The translations under genes and the position numbers were made by a program. Below are positions 6,028 through 12,543 of a stretch of 12,543 nucleotides of DNA, piece by piece. A model generated the notes under the pieces. The model was not told the DNA's origin. It saw nothing but the letters and a program-made list of their open reading frames with translations, and searched no databases. Source of the DNA: CAZJCK01 sp964544635 (GTDB lineage Bacteria; Zixibacteria; MSB-5A5; GN15; FEB-12); contig CAZJCK010000082.1 in the NCBI GenBank assembly GCA_964544635.1, positions 1 through 12,543 of the forward strand, in the 5' to 3' direction. Position 1 is the stretch's first letter; every line of letters starts with the position of its first letter.

Positions 6028-7446
6028 CTATCTCTTGCGCCGGTAGTAGTGGGCGCTGTGGCCGAAAAACACGTCGGCCGCTTCCATGATGGTCTCCGAG
6101 AGCGTTGGATGCGGATGAATGCTCAAGCCGACATCCTCGACCCGGGCAGCCATTTCGATGGCGACCACGCCCTCGGCGATCAATTCGCCGGCGCCCGGCC
6201 CCACCACCCCCATACCGAGGAGACGTTCGCTCTCGGGATCGACAATCAGCTTGGTCAGGCCGTCGGATCGCCCCAGCGTGATAGCGCGGCCCGACGCTGC
6301 CCAGGGAAACTTGGAGACTGCGATATCGACGCCCTTTTGTTTGGCTTCTTCTTCGGTCAACCCGCACCAGGCGACTTCCGGGTCGGTGAAGACCACGGCC
6401 GGTATGGCGCGGGGCTCGAACGCCGCTTTCTTGCCATCGATCACCTCGGCTGCCAGGCGCCCCTCGTGTGTCGCCTTGTGCGCCAGCATCGGTTCGCCCG
6501 CCACATCGCCAATGGCAAAAATGTGCTCTTCAGCAGTGCGCCGCTGTGCGTCAGTCTTGATAAATCCCCTGTCGTCGGTCTCGATCCTGGTATTCTCCAG
6601 CCCGATCCCTTTCGAGGTCGGCTTACGCCCGATCGCTACCAGCACTTTTTCGAAGCGACGCTCACTCGTCTGACCGTCGCTGTCCTGCAGTGTCACCTTT
6701 ACGCCGTTCTTCTGCGCCTTCATCTCAGTTACTTTGACATTGAGTTGAATCGAATCAAACAAGCCGTCCAGGCGCTTCTTGAGCACCTGCGTCAGGTCAC
6801 GGTCGACACCGGGCAGAATGCGCTCGCCCATTTCGACAACCGTTACCTTCGATCCAAGACTGGCGTACACCGTACCCATCTCCAGGCCGATATACCCGCC
6901 GCCCACGACCAGCAGCGACTTGGGGACATCTTCGATATCGAGCGCCGAGGTCGAATCGAGAATACGATCAGAGTCCGGAGTGTCGGGCAGGTATACGATT
7001 TCCGAGCCGGTTGCAATGATGGCGTAGTCGAAGGTGACGTTCTTCTTGTCGCCGTCCACCAGGTCAACCTCAAGCGACTTGTTATCTTTGAACTGAGCGG
7101 TACCGCGAAGATGCGTCACCTTCCGCTGTTTGCTGAGCTGCCCCAGTCCGCCGGTCAGTTTGGCGACGACATCGTTTTTCCACGACCTCATCTTTTCGAT
7201 ATCGATGTCCGGGCTTTCAAACGTTACGCCCCAGTTCTTCGATTCTTTGCTTTCCTCGATCAGCTTGGAGACATGCAGCAGCGCTTTTGACGGTATGCAG
7301 CCCCGATACAGGCACACCCCGCCCGGATTTTCTTCGGGATCTATCAGCGTGGTGTCCATACCGAGGTCGGCAGCCATGAACGCCGCGCCGTACCCGCCGG
7401 GACCACCACCAATTACTACAACTTTTTTACCGTTCTTATCAGACAT
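6028..7446 (-). CDS. lpd: Dihydrolipoamide dehydrogenase (E3)
   Basis: E3 is the FAD flavoprotein that reoxidises the dihydrolipoyl arm of E2 and passes electrons to NAD+. The 472-residue product has full family length. FAD binding is shown by GGGPGG at residues 13-18 and AIGDVAGEPMLAHKA at 311-325, and NAD binding by GGGYIG at 182-187. The redox disulfide is Cys45-Cys50 in CLYRGCIPSK, where most E3 enzymes have CLNVGCIPSK, so the two residues between are changed while the cysteines and spacing are kept. The catalytic His-Glu pair is H446 and E451 in HPTLSE. As last gene of the operon, 24 bases after aceF, it most likely serves this pyruvate dehydrogenase, though it may be shared with other 2-oxoacid dehydrogenases or a glycine cleavage system. 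The ribosome site GAAGGGA is about 10 bases from the ATG. Confidence 0.96.
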   Translation of the reverse strand: MSDKNGKKVVVIGGGPGGYGAAFMAADLGMDTTLIDPEENPGGVCLYRGCIPSKALLHVSKLIEESKESKNWGVTFESPDIDIEKMRSWKNDVVAKLTGGLGQLSKQRKVTHLRGTAQFKDNKSLEVDLVDGDKKNVTFDYAIIATGSEIVYLPDTPDSDRILDSTSALDIEDVPKSLLVVGGGYIGLEMGTVYASLGSKVTVVEMGERILPGVDRDLTQVLKKRLDGLFDSIQLNVKVTEMKAQKNGVKVTLQDSDGQTSERRFEKVLVAIGRKPTSKGIGLENTRIETDDRGFIKTDAQRRTAEEHIFAIGDVAGEPMLAHKATHEGRLAAEVIDGKKAAFEPRAIPAVVFTDPEVAWCGLTEEEAKQKGVDIAVSKFPWAASGRAITLGRSDGLTKLIVDPESERLLGMGVVGPGAGELIAEGVVAIEMAARVEDVGLSIHPHPTLSETIMEAADVFFGHSAHYYRRKR

Positions 7447-7470
7447 ACAGAGCGATTCCCTTCGTTTGGC

Positions 7471-8934
7471 TTAGTCGTCCTGACTCTCCAGGTGCATCAC
7501 CAGCGGATTCTCCAGCGCCTCACAAACGAAGCGCAGGAACCGGGCGGCATCAGCGCCGTCAATGATACGATGATCGTATGACAGCGACAGCGGCAGAATC
7601 GTCCTCGGTTTGAACTCACCGTCCGCGTACACAGGTTGCACGGCACCGCGGCTCACGCCGAGTATGGCCACCTGCGGCCAGAAAACGATTGGCGTGAAAT
7701 CGGTGCCGCCGATCCCACCCTGGTTCGAGATGGTAAAAGTGCCGCCTTCCATTTCTTCAGGACTGATCTTTTTGTCGCGCGCCTTATTCGCCATCTCCAC
7801 CACATCGACCGACAATTGTACGATCGACTTCTTGTCGACATCGCGTATGACCGGCACCAGCAGGCCGCGATCGGTATCGACCGCCATCCCGATATGACAA
7901 TAATCCTTGTAGACAACCTCTCCGGCGTCAGCATCGATACTGGCGTTGAAACGGGGGAAACGCTGCAGCGCGGCGGCGAGGACCTTGAGTATGACCGACG
8001 TAATCGTCAGCTTGCCGCCGGCCTTGTCGGCCAGCTTGGCGTACTTGTCTCGGAAGGCATCGAAACCGGTGATATCAGCCTTGTCGAACTGGGTGACATG
8101 CGGCACAACGTTCCAAGCGTAACCGACGCTGTCGGCAGTGATACTGCGCACCCGCGACATCTTTTCGCGGCGGACATCCCCCCAGCGCGAGAAATCGGGC
8201 AGCTTGCGTCCGGCGCGACCGGCTCCCGGCGCCTGTTCCTTCTGGCCGGTGACGACCTCCTTGACATGCGCCTTGACATCGTCCACCGAGATACGACCGC
8301 CCGGACCGGTACCCGGCACGCGGTTAATGTCGGCGCCGAGCTCGCGGGCGAGACGTCGCACCGACGGTGCGGCCGGCGCTACTTCGTGCTGCTCACGCGA
8401 TTCAAGCGACGGTGCTTCTTTCCTGGCTTCCGACGGTTCCGGCTTCTTCTCTTTTGGCTTTTCTACTTTTTTCTCTTTTGCTTCGTCTTCGGGCGGCTTC
8501 TTTTCTTCCGCCTTATCCTCTTCTTCTTCCTCTTCCGCTTCTCCTTCTTCGTCTTCCTTAGCCTCAGCCTCTTCTTCTTCTTCCTCCTCGGCGTCCTCTT
8601 CCGGCTCTTCCTCTTCTTTCGCTTCTTTCTTCTGTGCTTTCTCTTCTTCTTCGCCGCCCTTTTCCTTGGGTTCGCCGGCCGATTCCTCGACATCCTCTTC
8701 GGTTTCGAGCTTGGCAATAACCTCGTCAATGCCGATCGTATCCCCCTTGCTGACCGAAATCTCCGTTATCTTACCCTTTGCCGGCGACGGTATCTCGACC
8801 ACCGCCTTATCGGTTTCGAACTCGATGATCGATTGTTCCGCCTCGACCGTATCACCTTCCGATACCAGCACGCCCACCACGGTGCCGTCGGTTACGTTCT
8901 CGCCAATTTCCGGTATCTTGATTTCCTTGATCAT
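7471..8934 (-). CDS. aceF: Dihydrolipoamide acetyltransferase (E2 of pyruvate dehydrogenase)
   Basis: E2 is the core of the complex: its lipoyl arm takes the acetyl group from AceE and the catalytic domain transfers it to CoA. The 487-residue product has one lipoyl domain (about 1-77, lipoyl-lysine Lys43 in FETDKAVVEIP), where E. coli has three. It is followed by a linker at about 78-186, a peripheral-subunit-binding domain at about 187-226 (SVRRLARELGADINRV) that holds E1 or E3, and the acetyltransferase domain from about 250 to the end with His455 and Asp459 in DHRIIDG. The linker is odd: residues 95-140 contain 29 Glu and 3 Asp in 46 positions, with Lys making up much of the rest, instead of the usual Ala/Pro-rich hinge. 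The ribosome site AAGGAAAGG overlaps the aceE stop codon. Its pyruvate role is inferred from the adjacent aceE. Confidence 0.95.
   Translation of the reverse strand: MIKEIKIPEIGENVTDGTVVGVLVSEGDTVEAEQSIIEFETDKAVVEIPSPAKGKITEISVSKGDTIGIDEVIAKLETEEDVEESAGEPKEKGGEEEEKAQKKEAKEEEEPEEDAEEEEEEEAEAKEDEEGEAEEEEEEDKAEEKKPPEDEAKEKKVEKPKEKKPEPSEARKEAPSLESREQHEVAPAAPSVRRLARELGADINRVPGTGPGGRISVDDVKAHVKEVVTGQKEQAPGAGRAGRKLPDFSRWGDVRREKMSRVRSITADSVGYAWNVVPHVTQFDKADITGFDAFRDKYAKLADKAGGKLTITSVILKVLAAALQRFPRFNASIDADAGEVVYKDYCHIGMAVDTDRGLLVPVIRDVDKKSIVQLSVDVVEMANKARDKKISPEEMEGGTFTISNQGGIGGTDFTPIVFWPQVAILGVSRGAVQPVYADGEFKPRTILPLSLSYDHRIIDGADAARFLRFVCEALENPLVMHLESQDD
8446..8655. repeat. Low-complexity pyrimidine-rich (plus) / purine-rich (minus) tract in aceF
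   Basis: The plus strand is dominated by TCT, TTC and CCT triplets, for example an unbroken 21-base pyrimidine run at about 8516-8536. It encodes the Glu/Lys linker of E2 on the minus strand. Because of this bias the plus strand is open in other frames for over 800 bases and yields spurious Ser-rich and Phe-rich translations, which should not be annotated. Confidence 0.8.
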
Positions 8935-8948
8935 ATGCGAACCTTTCC

Positions 8949-11639
8949 TTAACCCAAGTGGGGATTGATCTTGGCCGGATCGATATCAAACTTCTCTCGG
9001 GCGGCGATCACTGTTTCCATATCAATCTTACCGTCTTGCGCCAAACCAAACAACGCCGCCAGCGTCACATAACGCCGGTCGACTTCAAAGAAGTCACGCA
9101 ACGAGGCCCGGTCTTCACTGCGCCCGTAGCCGTCGGTGCCAAGAGTGATCAAACGGCCCGGTACCTGCTTGGCGATCAACTCCGGCAGCGCTTTCATGTA
9201 GTCCGATGCCGCCACGAAAACGCTGCCCTTTTCGTCGGCCAGCAGTTCAGCCACATACGCACGCTGCGGTTTTCCATCAGGATTCAGGTAGTTCGACCGC
9301 TCGCACTCAATCGCATCCATGTAGAGTTCCTTGTAACTCGTCACGCTCCAGATATTGGCGGCGACATCGTATTCGTCTTCGAGCAACTCAGCTGCTTTGA
9401 TGACTTCATTCAAGATCGTACCCGAGCCAAACAGGTTGACCTTGTTGTCACTCTTCTTTTTCGACCCGCGGAACTGGTACATCCCCTTCAGGATACCGTC
9501 CTCAGATCCCTTGGGCATCGGCGGCTGAAGATAAGTTTCGTTCATCACCGTCAGGTAGTACAACAGGTTCTCGCCCTCTTCGTACATGCGACGGATCCCT
9601 TCCTTGACGATGACCGCGATTTCATAGGCAAAGGCCGGGTCATAAGCTTTCAGGTTGGTCATACTCAGCGCCAGGACATGGCTGTGACCGTCCTGGTGCT
9701 GCAGGCCCTCACCGGCCAGGGTGGTGCGCCCGGCAGTACCGCCGAACAGGAAGCCGCGGGCCATGATGTCGCCAGCCGCCCAGATTAAGTCACCAATCCG
9801 CTGGAAACCGAACATCGAGTAGAAGATGAAGAACGGTATCATGTTGATGCCGTGCGTCGCATACGCCGTCCCGGCGGCAATAAACGACGACATCGAACCG
9901 GCCTCGGTGATCCCTTCTTCGAGAATCTGACCGTCCTTGGCCTCCTTGTAATACAGCAGAGTCTTCTTGTCGACCGGTTCGTATGTCTGGCCGACGTGCG
10001 AGTAAATCCCTACCTTGCGGAAGAGCGACTCCATACCGAACGTGCGCGCTTCATCCGGTACGATCGGTACCATTATCTTGCCGACGTTCTCATCCGCCAG
10101 CAGCTTCGACAACAGGTGCACCGATACCATCGTCGTTGCCACCTCCCGGTCGTCCGTCCCTTCATAGAACTCGTTGAACAGATCCTCCTTCGGCATCCCC
10201 ATCGCTGAAACCGTCACCTTGCGATTCGGCACATAGCCGCCAAGCGCATTGCGGCGTTCGTGCAGGTACTTGATCTCTTCACTGTCGTCGGCGGGACGGT
10301 AGAACGGGGCGTCGGCAATGTCCTTGTCCGAAATCGGAATGCCGAAGCGGCTGCGGAAATGACGCAACTCCTGTTCGTTCAGCTTCTTCTGCTGGTGCGT
10401 AACATTGCGTCCCTCACCCGCTTCACCGAGACCATACCCCTTGATCGTCTTGGCCAGGATAACGGTCGGCGCTCCCTTGTGCTCGACCGCCGCTTTATAG
10501 GCCGCGAAGACCTTCTCGGGATCATGACCGCCCCGTCGCAAGCGCGCCAGCTGCTCATCAGAGTAGCTCTTGACCAGCTCGAGCAGTTTTGGATACTTGC
10601 CGAAGAAGTCTTCTCGAATGAACGAACCGTCCGATACCGTATACTTCTGGTACTGGCCGTCCGGAATCTCCTCCATTCGCTTGACCAGCAGCGATTCCTT
10701 GTCCGCCTCCAGGAGCGGATCCCAGTCGGCGCCCCAGATAACTTTGATGACATTCCAACCAGCGCCCCGGAAGGCCGCCTCCAGCTCCTGGATGATCTTG
10801 CCGTTACCGCGCACCGGTCCGTCGAGTCGCTGCAGGTTGCAGTTGATCACGAAGATCAGGTTGTCGAGCTTCTCCCGTGATGCCAGTGTAATGGCGCCGA
10901 GCGATTCCGGTTCGTCCAGCTCACCGTCGCCTAAAAACGCCCACACCTTTTGACCGGCCGTCTTCTTCACGCCGCGATCCTCGAGATACCGGTTGAAGCG
11001 TGCCTGGTAGATTGCCTGGATCGGCGCCAGGCCCATCGATACGGTCGGGAACTGCCAGAAATCGGGCATCAGTCGGGGGTGGGGATATGACGACAACCCG
11101 CCGCCCGATTTCAGTTCTCGCCGGAAATTCTGGAGATGTTTCTCGGTCAACCGTCCTTCCATGAAGGCCCGGGCATAAATACCGGGGGCGGCATGCCCCT
11201 GGAAATAAATCTGGTCACCACCGAACTCTTCAGAGCGGGCGCGGAAAAAATGGTTGAAGCCGATCTCGTACAGGGTGGCCGAGGAGGCATAGGTCGAGAT
11301 ATGACCGCCTATCCCGCTCGACTCTCGATTGGCCCGCACCACCATGGCCATAGCGTTCCAGCGAATGATCGACTTGATGCGCCGCTCGATTTCACGACTG
11401 CCGGGAAAGACCGGTTGCTGCTTCGACGGAATGGTATTGATGTATGGTGTATTGGCCGTAAACGGGATACTGACACCGAACTCCTGGGCATGAATCTGCA
11501 GTGCCCGCAACAGATCGCGGACCCGCTCCGGGCCCTGCTCCTGATAGATGTAATTCAATGAATCCATCCACTCCAGATTCTCCTGGTGGATGGCGTCGGG
11601 TATCTTGTTCCGGGACTCACGGGTTACATTCGTACTCAT
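8949..11639 (-). CDS. aceE: Pyruvate dehydrogenase E1, homodimeric type
   Basis: AceE uses thiamine diphosphate to decarboxylate pyruvate and reductively acetylate the lipoyl arm of E2. The 896-residue product is close to E. coli AceE (887). Numbering from 11639, the region YFQGHAAPGIYAR is at 145-157. The thiamine-diphosphate motif runs from GDGELDEPES to INCN at 237-267, followed by LQRLDGPVRGN. A His matching E. coli His407 is at 415 in NVTHQQKKLN, and the conserved Glu of EGITEAG is at about 579. The ATG at 11639 is preferred over the in-frame ATG at 11657 because GAAGAGG lies 9 bases upstream of it and the extra six residues are not typical. It is first gene of the operon, 14 bases before aceF, under the promoter at 11739-11767. 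It is the single-chain alpha2 type, not the alpha2beta2 PdhA/PdhB type common in many non-proteobacteria. Confidence 0.97.
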   Translation of the reverse strand: MSTNVTRESRNKIPDAIHQENLEWMDSLNYIYQEQGPERVRDLLRALQIHAQEFGVSIPFTANTPYINTIPSKQQPVFPGSREIERRIKSIIRWNAMAMVVRANRESSGIGGHISTYASSATLYEIGFNHFFRARSEEFGGDQIYFQGHAAPGIYARAFMEGRLTEKHLQNFRRELKSGGGLSSYPHPRLMPDFWQFPTVSMGLAPIQAIYQARFNRYLEDRGVKKTAGQKVWAFLGDGELDEPESLGAITLASREKLDNLIFVINCNLQRLDGPVRGNGKIIQELEAAFRGAGWNVIKVIWGADWDPLLEADKESLLVKRMEEIPDGQYQKYTVSDGSFIREDFFGKYPKLLELVKSYSDEQLARLRRGGHDPEKVFAAYKAAVEHKGAPTVILAKTIKGYGLGEAGEGRNVTHQQKKLNEQELRHFRSRFGIPISDKDIADAPFYRPADDSEEIKYLHERRNALGGYVPNRKVTVSAMGMPKEDLFNEFYEGTDDREVATTMVSVHLLSKLLADENVGKIMVPIVPDEARTFGMESLFRKVGIYSHVGQTYEPVDKKTLLYYKEAKDGQILEEGITEAGSMSSFIAAGTAYATHGINMIPFFIFYSMFGFQRIGDLIWAAGDIMARGFLFGGTAGRTTLAGEGLQHQDGHSHVLALSMTNLKAYDPAFAYEIAVIVKEGIRRMYEEGENLLYYLTVMNETYLQPPMPKGSEDGILKGMYQFRGSKKKSDNKVNLFGSGTILNEVIKAAELLEDEYDVAANIWSVTSYKELYMDAIECERSNYLNPDGKPQRAYVAELLADEKGSVFVAASDYMKALPELIAKQVPGRLITLGTDGYGRSEDRASLRDFFEVDRRYVTLAALFGLAQDGKIDMETVIAAREKFDIDPAKINPHLG

Positions 11640-11648
11640 ATGCAAAAA

Positions 11649-11655
11649 CCTCTTC
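11649..11655 (-). promoter_or_regulatory. Ribosome binding site deciding the aceE start
   Basis: GAAGAGG on the minus strand lies 9 bases before the ATG at 11639. It falls inside the longer reading frame that would begin at 11657, which itself has no ribosome site. Confidence 0.65.
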
Positions 11656-11738
11656 AATGTCCGTTTGGTAAGGGCATGACACCGCTGGACCTGTTGCTTT
11701 CCCCACCTCAGGCCGGGTGTTGCAGGCTATGTAGGCAC

Positions 11739-11767
11739 AGAATAGCACACCTCCAACACGCTGGCAA
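11739..11767 (-). promoter_or_regulatory. Sigma70-like promoter of the aceE-aceF-lpd operon
   Basis: On the minus strand TTGCCA (11767-11762) and TATTCT (11744-11739) are 17 bases apart, and the -10 carries an upstream TG one base away (extended -10). The start of transcription would be near 11732, giving a leader of roughly 93 bases before the aceE ATG. Confidence 0.6.
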
Positions 11768-11877
11768 CGACGATTATCGCCGCCGCAGGGGCGGCCCTTT
11801 GCTTCTGTAACCTGTTTATCCGGCCATTGTTCGCCCTCAAGACCACATTTATCAAGCCGCCCAGCCGGCCGTTGCTA

Positions 11878-11902
11878 AATTGCAACGAGATGGACTGCAA
11901 TT
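11878..11902. repeat. Inverted repeat AATTGCA / TGCAATT
   Basis: Perfect 7-base arms (11878-11884 and 11896-11902) are separated by 11 bases, about one helical turn. The left arm also shares a second small hairpin, CGTTGC with GCAACG at 11870-11887. It lies about 110 bases upstream of the aceE -35 box and is only a candidate protein-binding site. Confidence 0.3.
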
Positions 11903-11938
11903 GGTTAAGATTGGGCCTGAAACAAAACGGAGGCTTCT

Positions 11939-12543
11939 TCAGCGACCCTTCAAACGGTGCCACAGGTTCCCCACGGCAGCCGCCGGGTCGGCCATCGACT
12001 GCTCCACCTGCCGAACCTCCCAACCGGTATCGGTCGGGAAGATCTTCCACGAAAAAATAAATTGGCGGCCATCAGTGGCGGCGACATCGAACTCTCCAAA
12101 CCGCAAATCGCTGAACCTCAGGCTGTCACCGTCTCGCCCCACGGTGTACCAACCCTGAGAAAACAACTTCAGTGTTTCCACCAGTCGGTCCCGAGCGACT
12201 GCGTCGAGCAGGGAATCGTTCCGGGGAATAAAGTAGTAGTCAATACTGTCACTTGCGTCGAGCAGCGAGTGATAGCCAACCAGATAGCCGTCGGCTGTCT
12301 CAACCGTCGTCCGCCAGAGTATGCTGTTGAAAATCGTCGGCACCGTCATGTACCGCTCAGCACTGAATTGCTGACGCTCTATATTCTGTTCGGCTACACT
12401 GTTGACATGCAGCTTAATCCCGACTGTCAGCACCAGGTACAGGCAGCTTATGGCCAAACCGATCCATCCGATCCGATGCCGGACCCTCGACCCTCGGCCA
12501 AGGATGAGGCTGGCTGCGGTCACAACCAGGAGCGGCAGGGTAA
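11939..12543 (-). CDS. YbcI/YdjM-type (DUF457) membrane protein, C-terminal part (5' end outside window)
   Basis: The frame continues open to the right edge (residues TLPLLVV precede the GTG at 12523), so that GTG is internal and the gene is truncated by the window. Two hydrophobic segments are visible: the cut one at the edge (LPLLVVTAASLIL) and a full transmembrane helix, IGWIGLAISCLYLVLTVG. After these comes a soluble tail of about 150 residues. The tail's pattern, with VPTIFNSILWRTTVETADGY, a GYHSLLD turn and paired FSDLRFGEF and FSWKIFP strands, resembles the C-terminal region of the DUF457 family, described as inner-membrane putative metal-dependent hydrolases. The predicted metal-binding part would lie in the missing N-terminal half, so activity cannot be judged. 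It is on the same strand as aceE but 299 bases upstream of it and separated by the aceE promoter. Confidence 0.6.
   Translation of the reverse strand, partial: TLPLLVVTAASLILGRGSRVRHRIGWIGLAISCLYLVLTVGIKLHVNSVAEQNIERQQFSAERYMTVPTIFNSILWRTTVETADGYLVGYHSLLDASDSIDYYFIPRNDSLLDAVARDRLVETLKLFSQGWYTVGRDGDSLRFSDLRFGEFDVAATDGRQFIFSWKIFPTDTGWEVRQVEQSMADPAAAVGNLWHRLKGR

Larger units (their letters stand above)
11640..11938. other. Intergenic region upstream of aceE
   Basis: This 299-base gap contains the aceE leader and promoter. Upstream of the promoter are a 6-bp GC hairpin (GCCGCC at 11779-11784 with GGCGGC at 11790-11795) without a T-run, which could be a weak terminator for the gene ending at 11939, and an AT-rich inverted repeat at 11878-11902. 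No small gene is apparent. Confidence 0.5.

Noticed and set aside
5962..7290. Plus-strand open frame (442 residues) opposite lpd
   Set aside because: Shadow of lpd; its start lies inside the lpd terminator and it has no protein-family features.
7636..8952. Long plus-strand open frame (438 residues) opposite aceF, rich in Phe and Leu
   Set aside because: It is the antisense of the purine-biased linker and of conserved E2 domains; it has no ribosome site or recognisable domain, while the minus-strand product is unmistakable.
8138..8968. Plus-strand Ser-rich open frame (276 residues)
   Set aside because: Poly-Ser arises from TCT/TCC repeats opposite GAA/GAG codons of aceF; not a gene.
11640..11657. 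Six-residue N-terminal extension of AceE from the ATG at 11657
   Set aside because: No ribosome site before it; GAAGAGG and correct spacing support 11639.
12521..12523. GTG as true start of the right-edge gene
   Set aside because: The frame stays open to the edge and encodes a hydrophobic helix that would be cut in the middle, so the gene continues outside the window.
1..12543. CRISPR array, tRNA or rRNA genes, insertion sequences, phage genes
   Set aside because: No regularly spaced repeats, cloverleaf-like sequence, transposase or integrase product, or terminal repeats were seen on reading both strands. A tRNA or covariance-model scan would be needed to exclude small RNAs fully.

Overview
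The window (12.5 kb, moderately GC-rich) reads as chromosomal DNA of a Gram-negative bacterium. Evidence for an outer membrane is the heavy-metal RND efflux pump tail at the left and a secreted beta-rich protein beside it. The mix of a proteobacterial-style homodimeric pyruvate dehydrogenase E1, a PAS-rich hybrid histidine kinase and unusual sequence variants in the efflux pump and lipoamide dehydrogenase would suit a little-cultured lineage such as an FCB-type candidate phylum or a deltaproteobacterium-like group. That placement is only a guess; no marker gene here settles it.

Layout. Positions 1-1739 run on the plus strand: the 3' end of a CusA/CzcA-type RND efflux gene, then a gene for an exported, probably outer-membrane, beta-rich protein of unknown family. 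Everything from 1815 to the right edge is on the minus strand. The two blocks converge on one hairpin terminator at about 1761-1797. In minus-strand transcription order, from right to left, the genes are: the C-terminal part of a YbcI/YdjM-type (DUF457) membrane protein; a three-gene pyruvate dehydrogenase operon aceE-aceF-lpd with gaps of 14 and 24 bases; a terminator at about 5966-6000; a hybrid sensor histidine kinase; and finally hypA-hypB, the nickel-delivery pair for NiFe-hydrogenase maturation.

How the genes work together. AceE decarboxylates pyruvate, AceF carries the acetyl group on its single lipoyl domain and transfers it to CoA, and Lpd reoxidises the lipoyl arm with NAD+. The operon has a recognisable sigma70-like promoter (TTGCCA-17 bp-TATTCT) about 95 bases upstream of the aceE start. 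HypA and HypB would pass nickel to a hydrogenase, or possibly a urease, encoded elsewhere; they have their own sigma70-like promoter (TTGCCG-17 bp-TATACT) just after the kinase gene. The kinase has no response regulator next to it in this window.

The window is mostly ordinary metabolism and signalling. I did not find a new defence, mobile or biosynthetic system. The most distinctive items are the extremely acidic Glu/Lys linker of the E2 subunit and the long purine/pyrimidine-biased DNA that encodes it, the hypAB pair standing without other hyp or hydrogenase genes, the altered active-site spacer of Lpd, and a perfect palindrome between lpd and the kinase.
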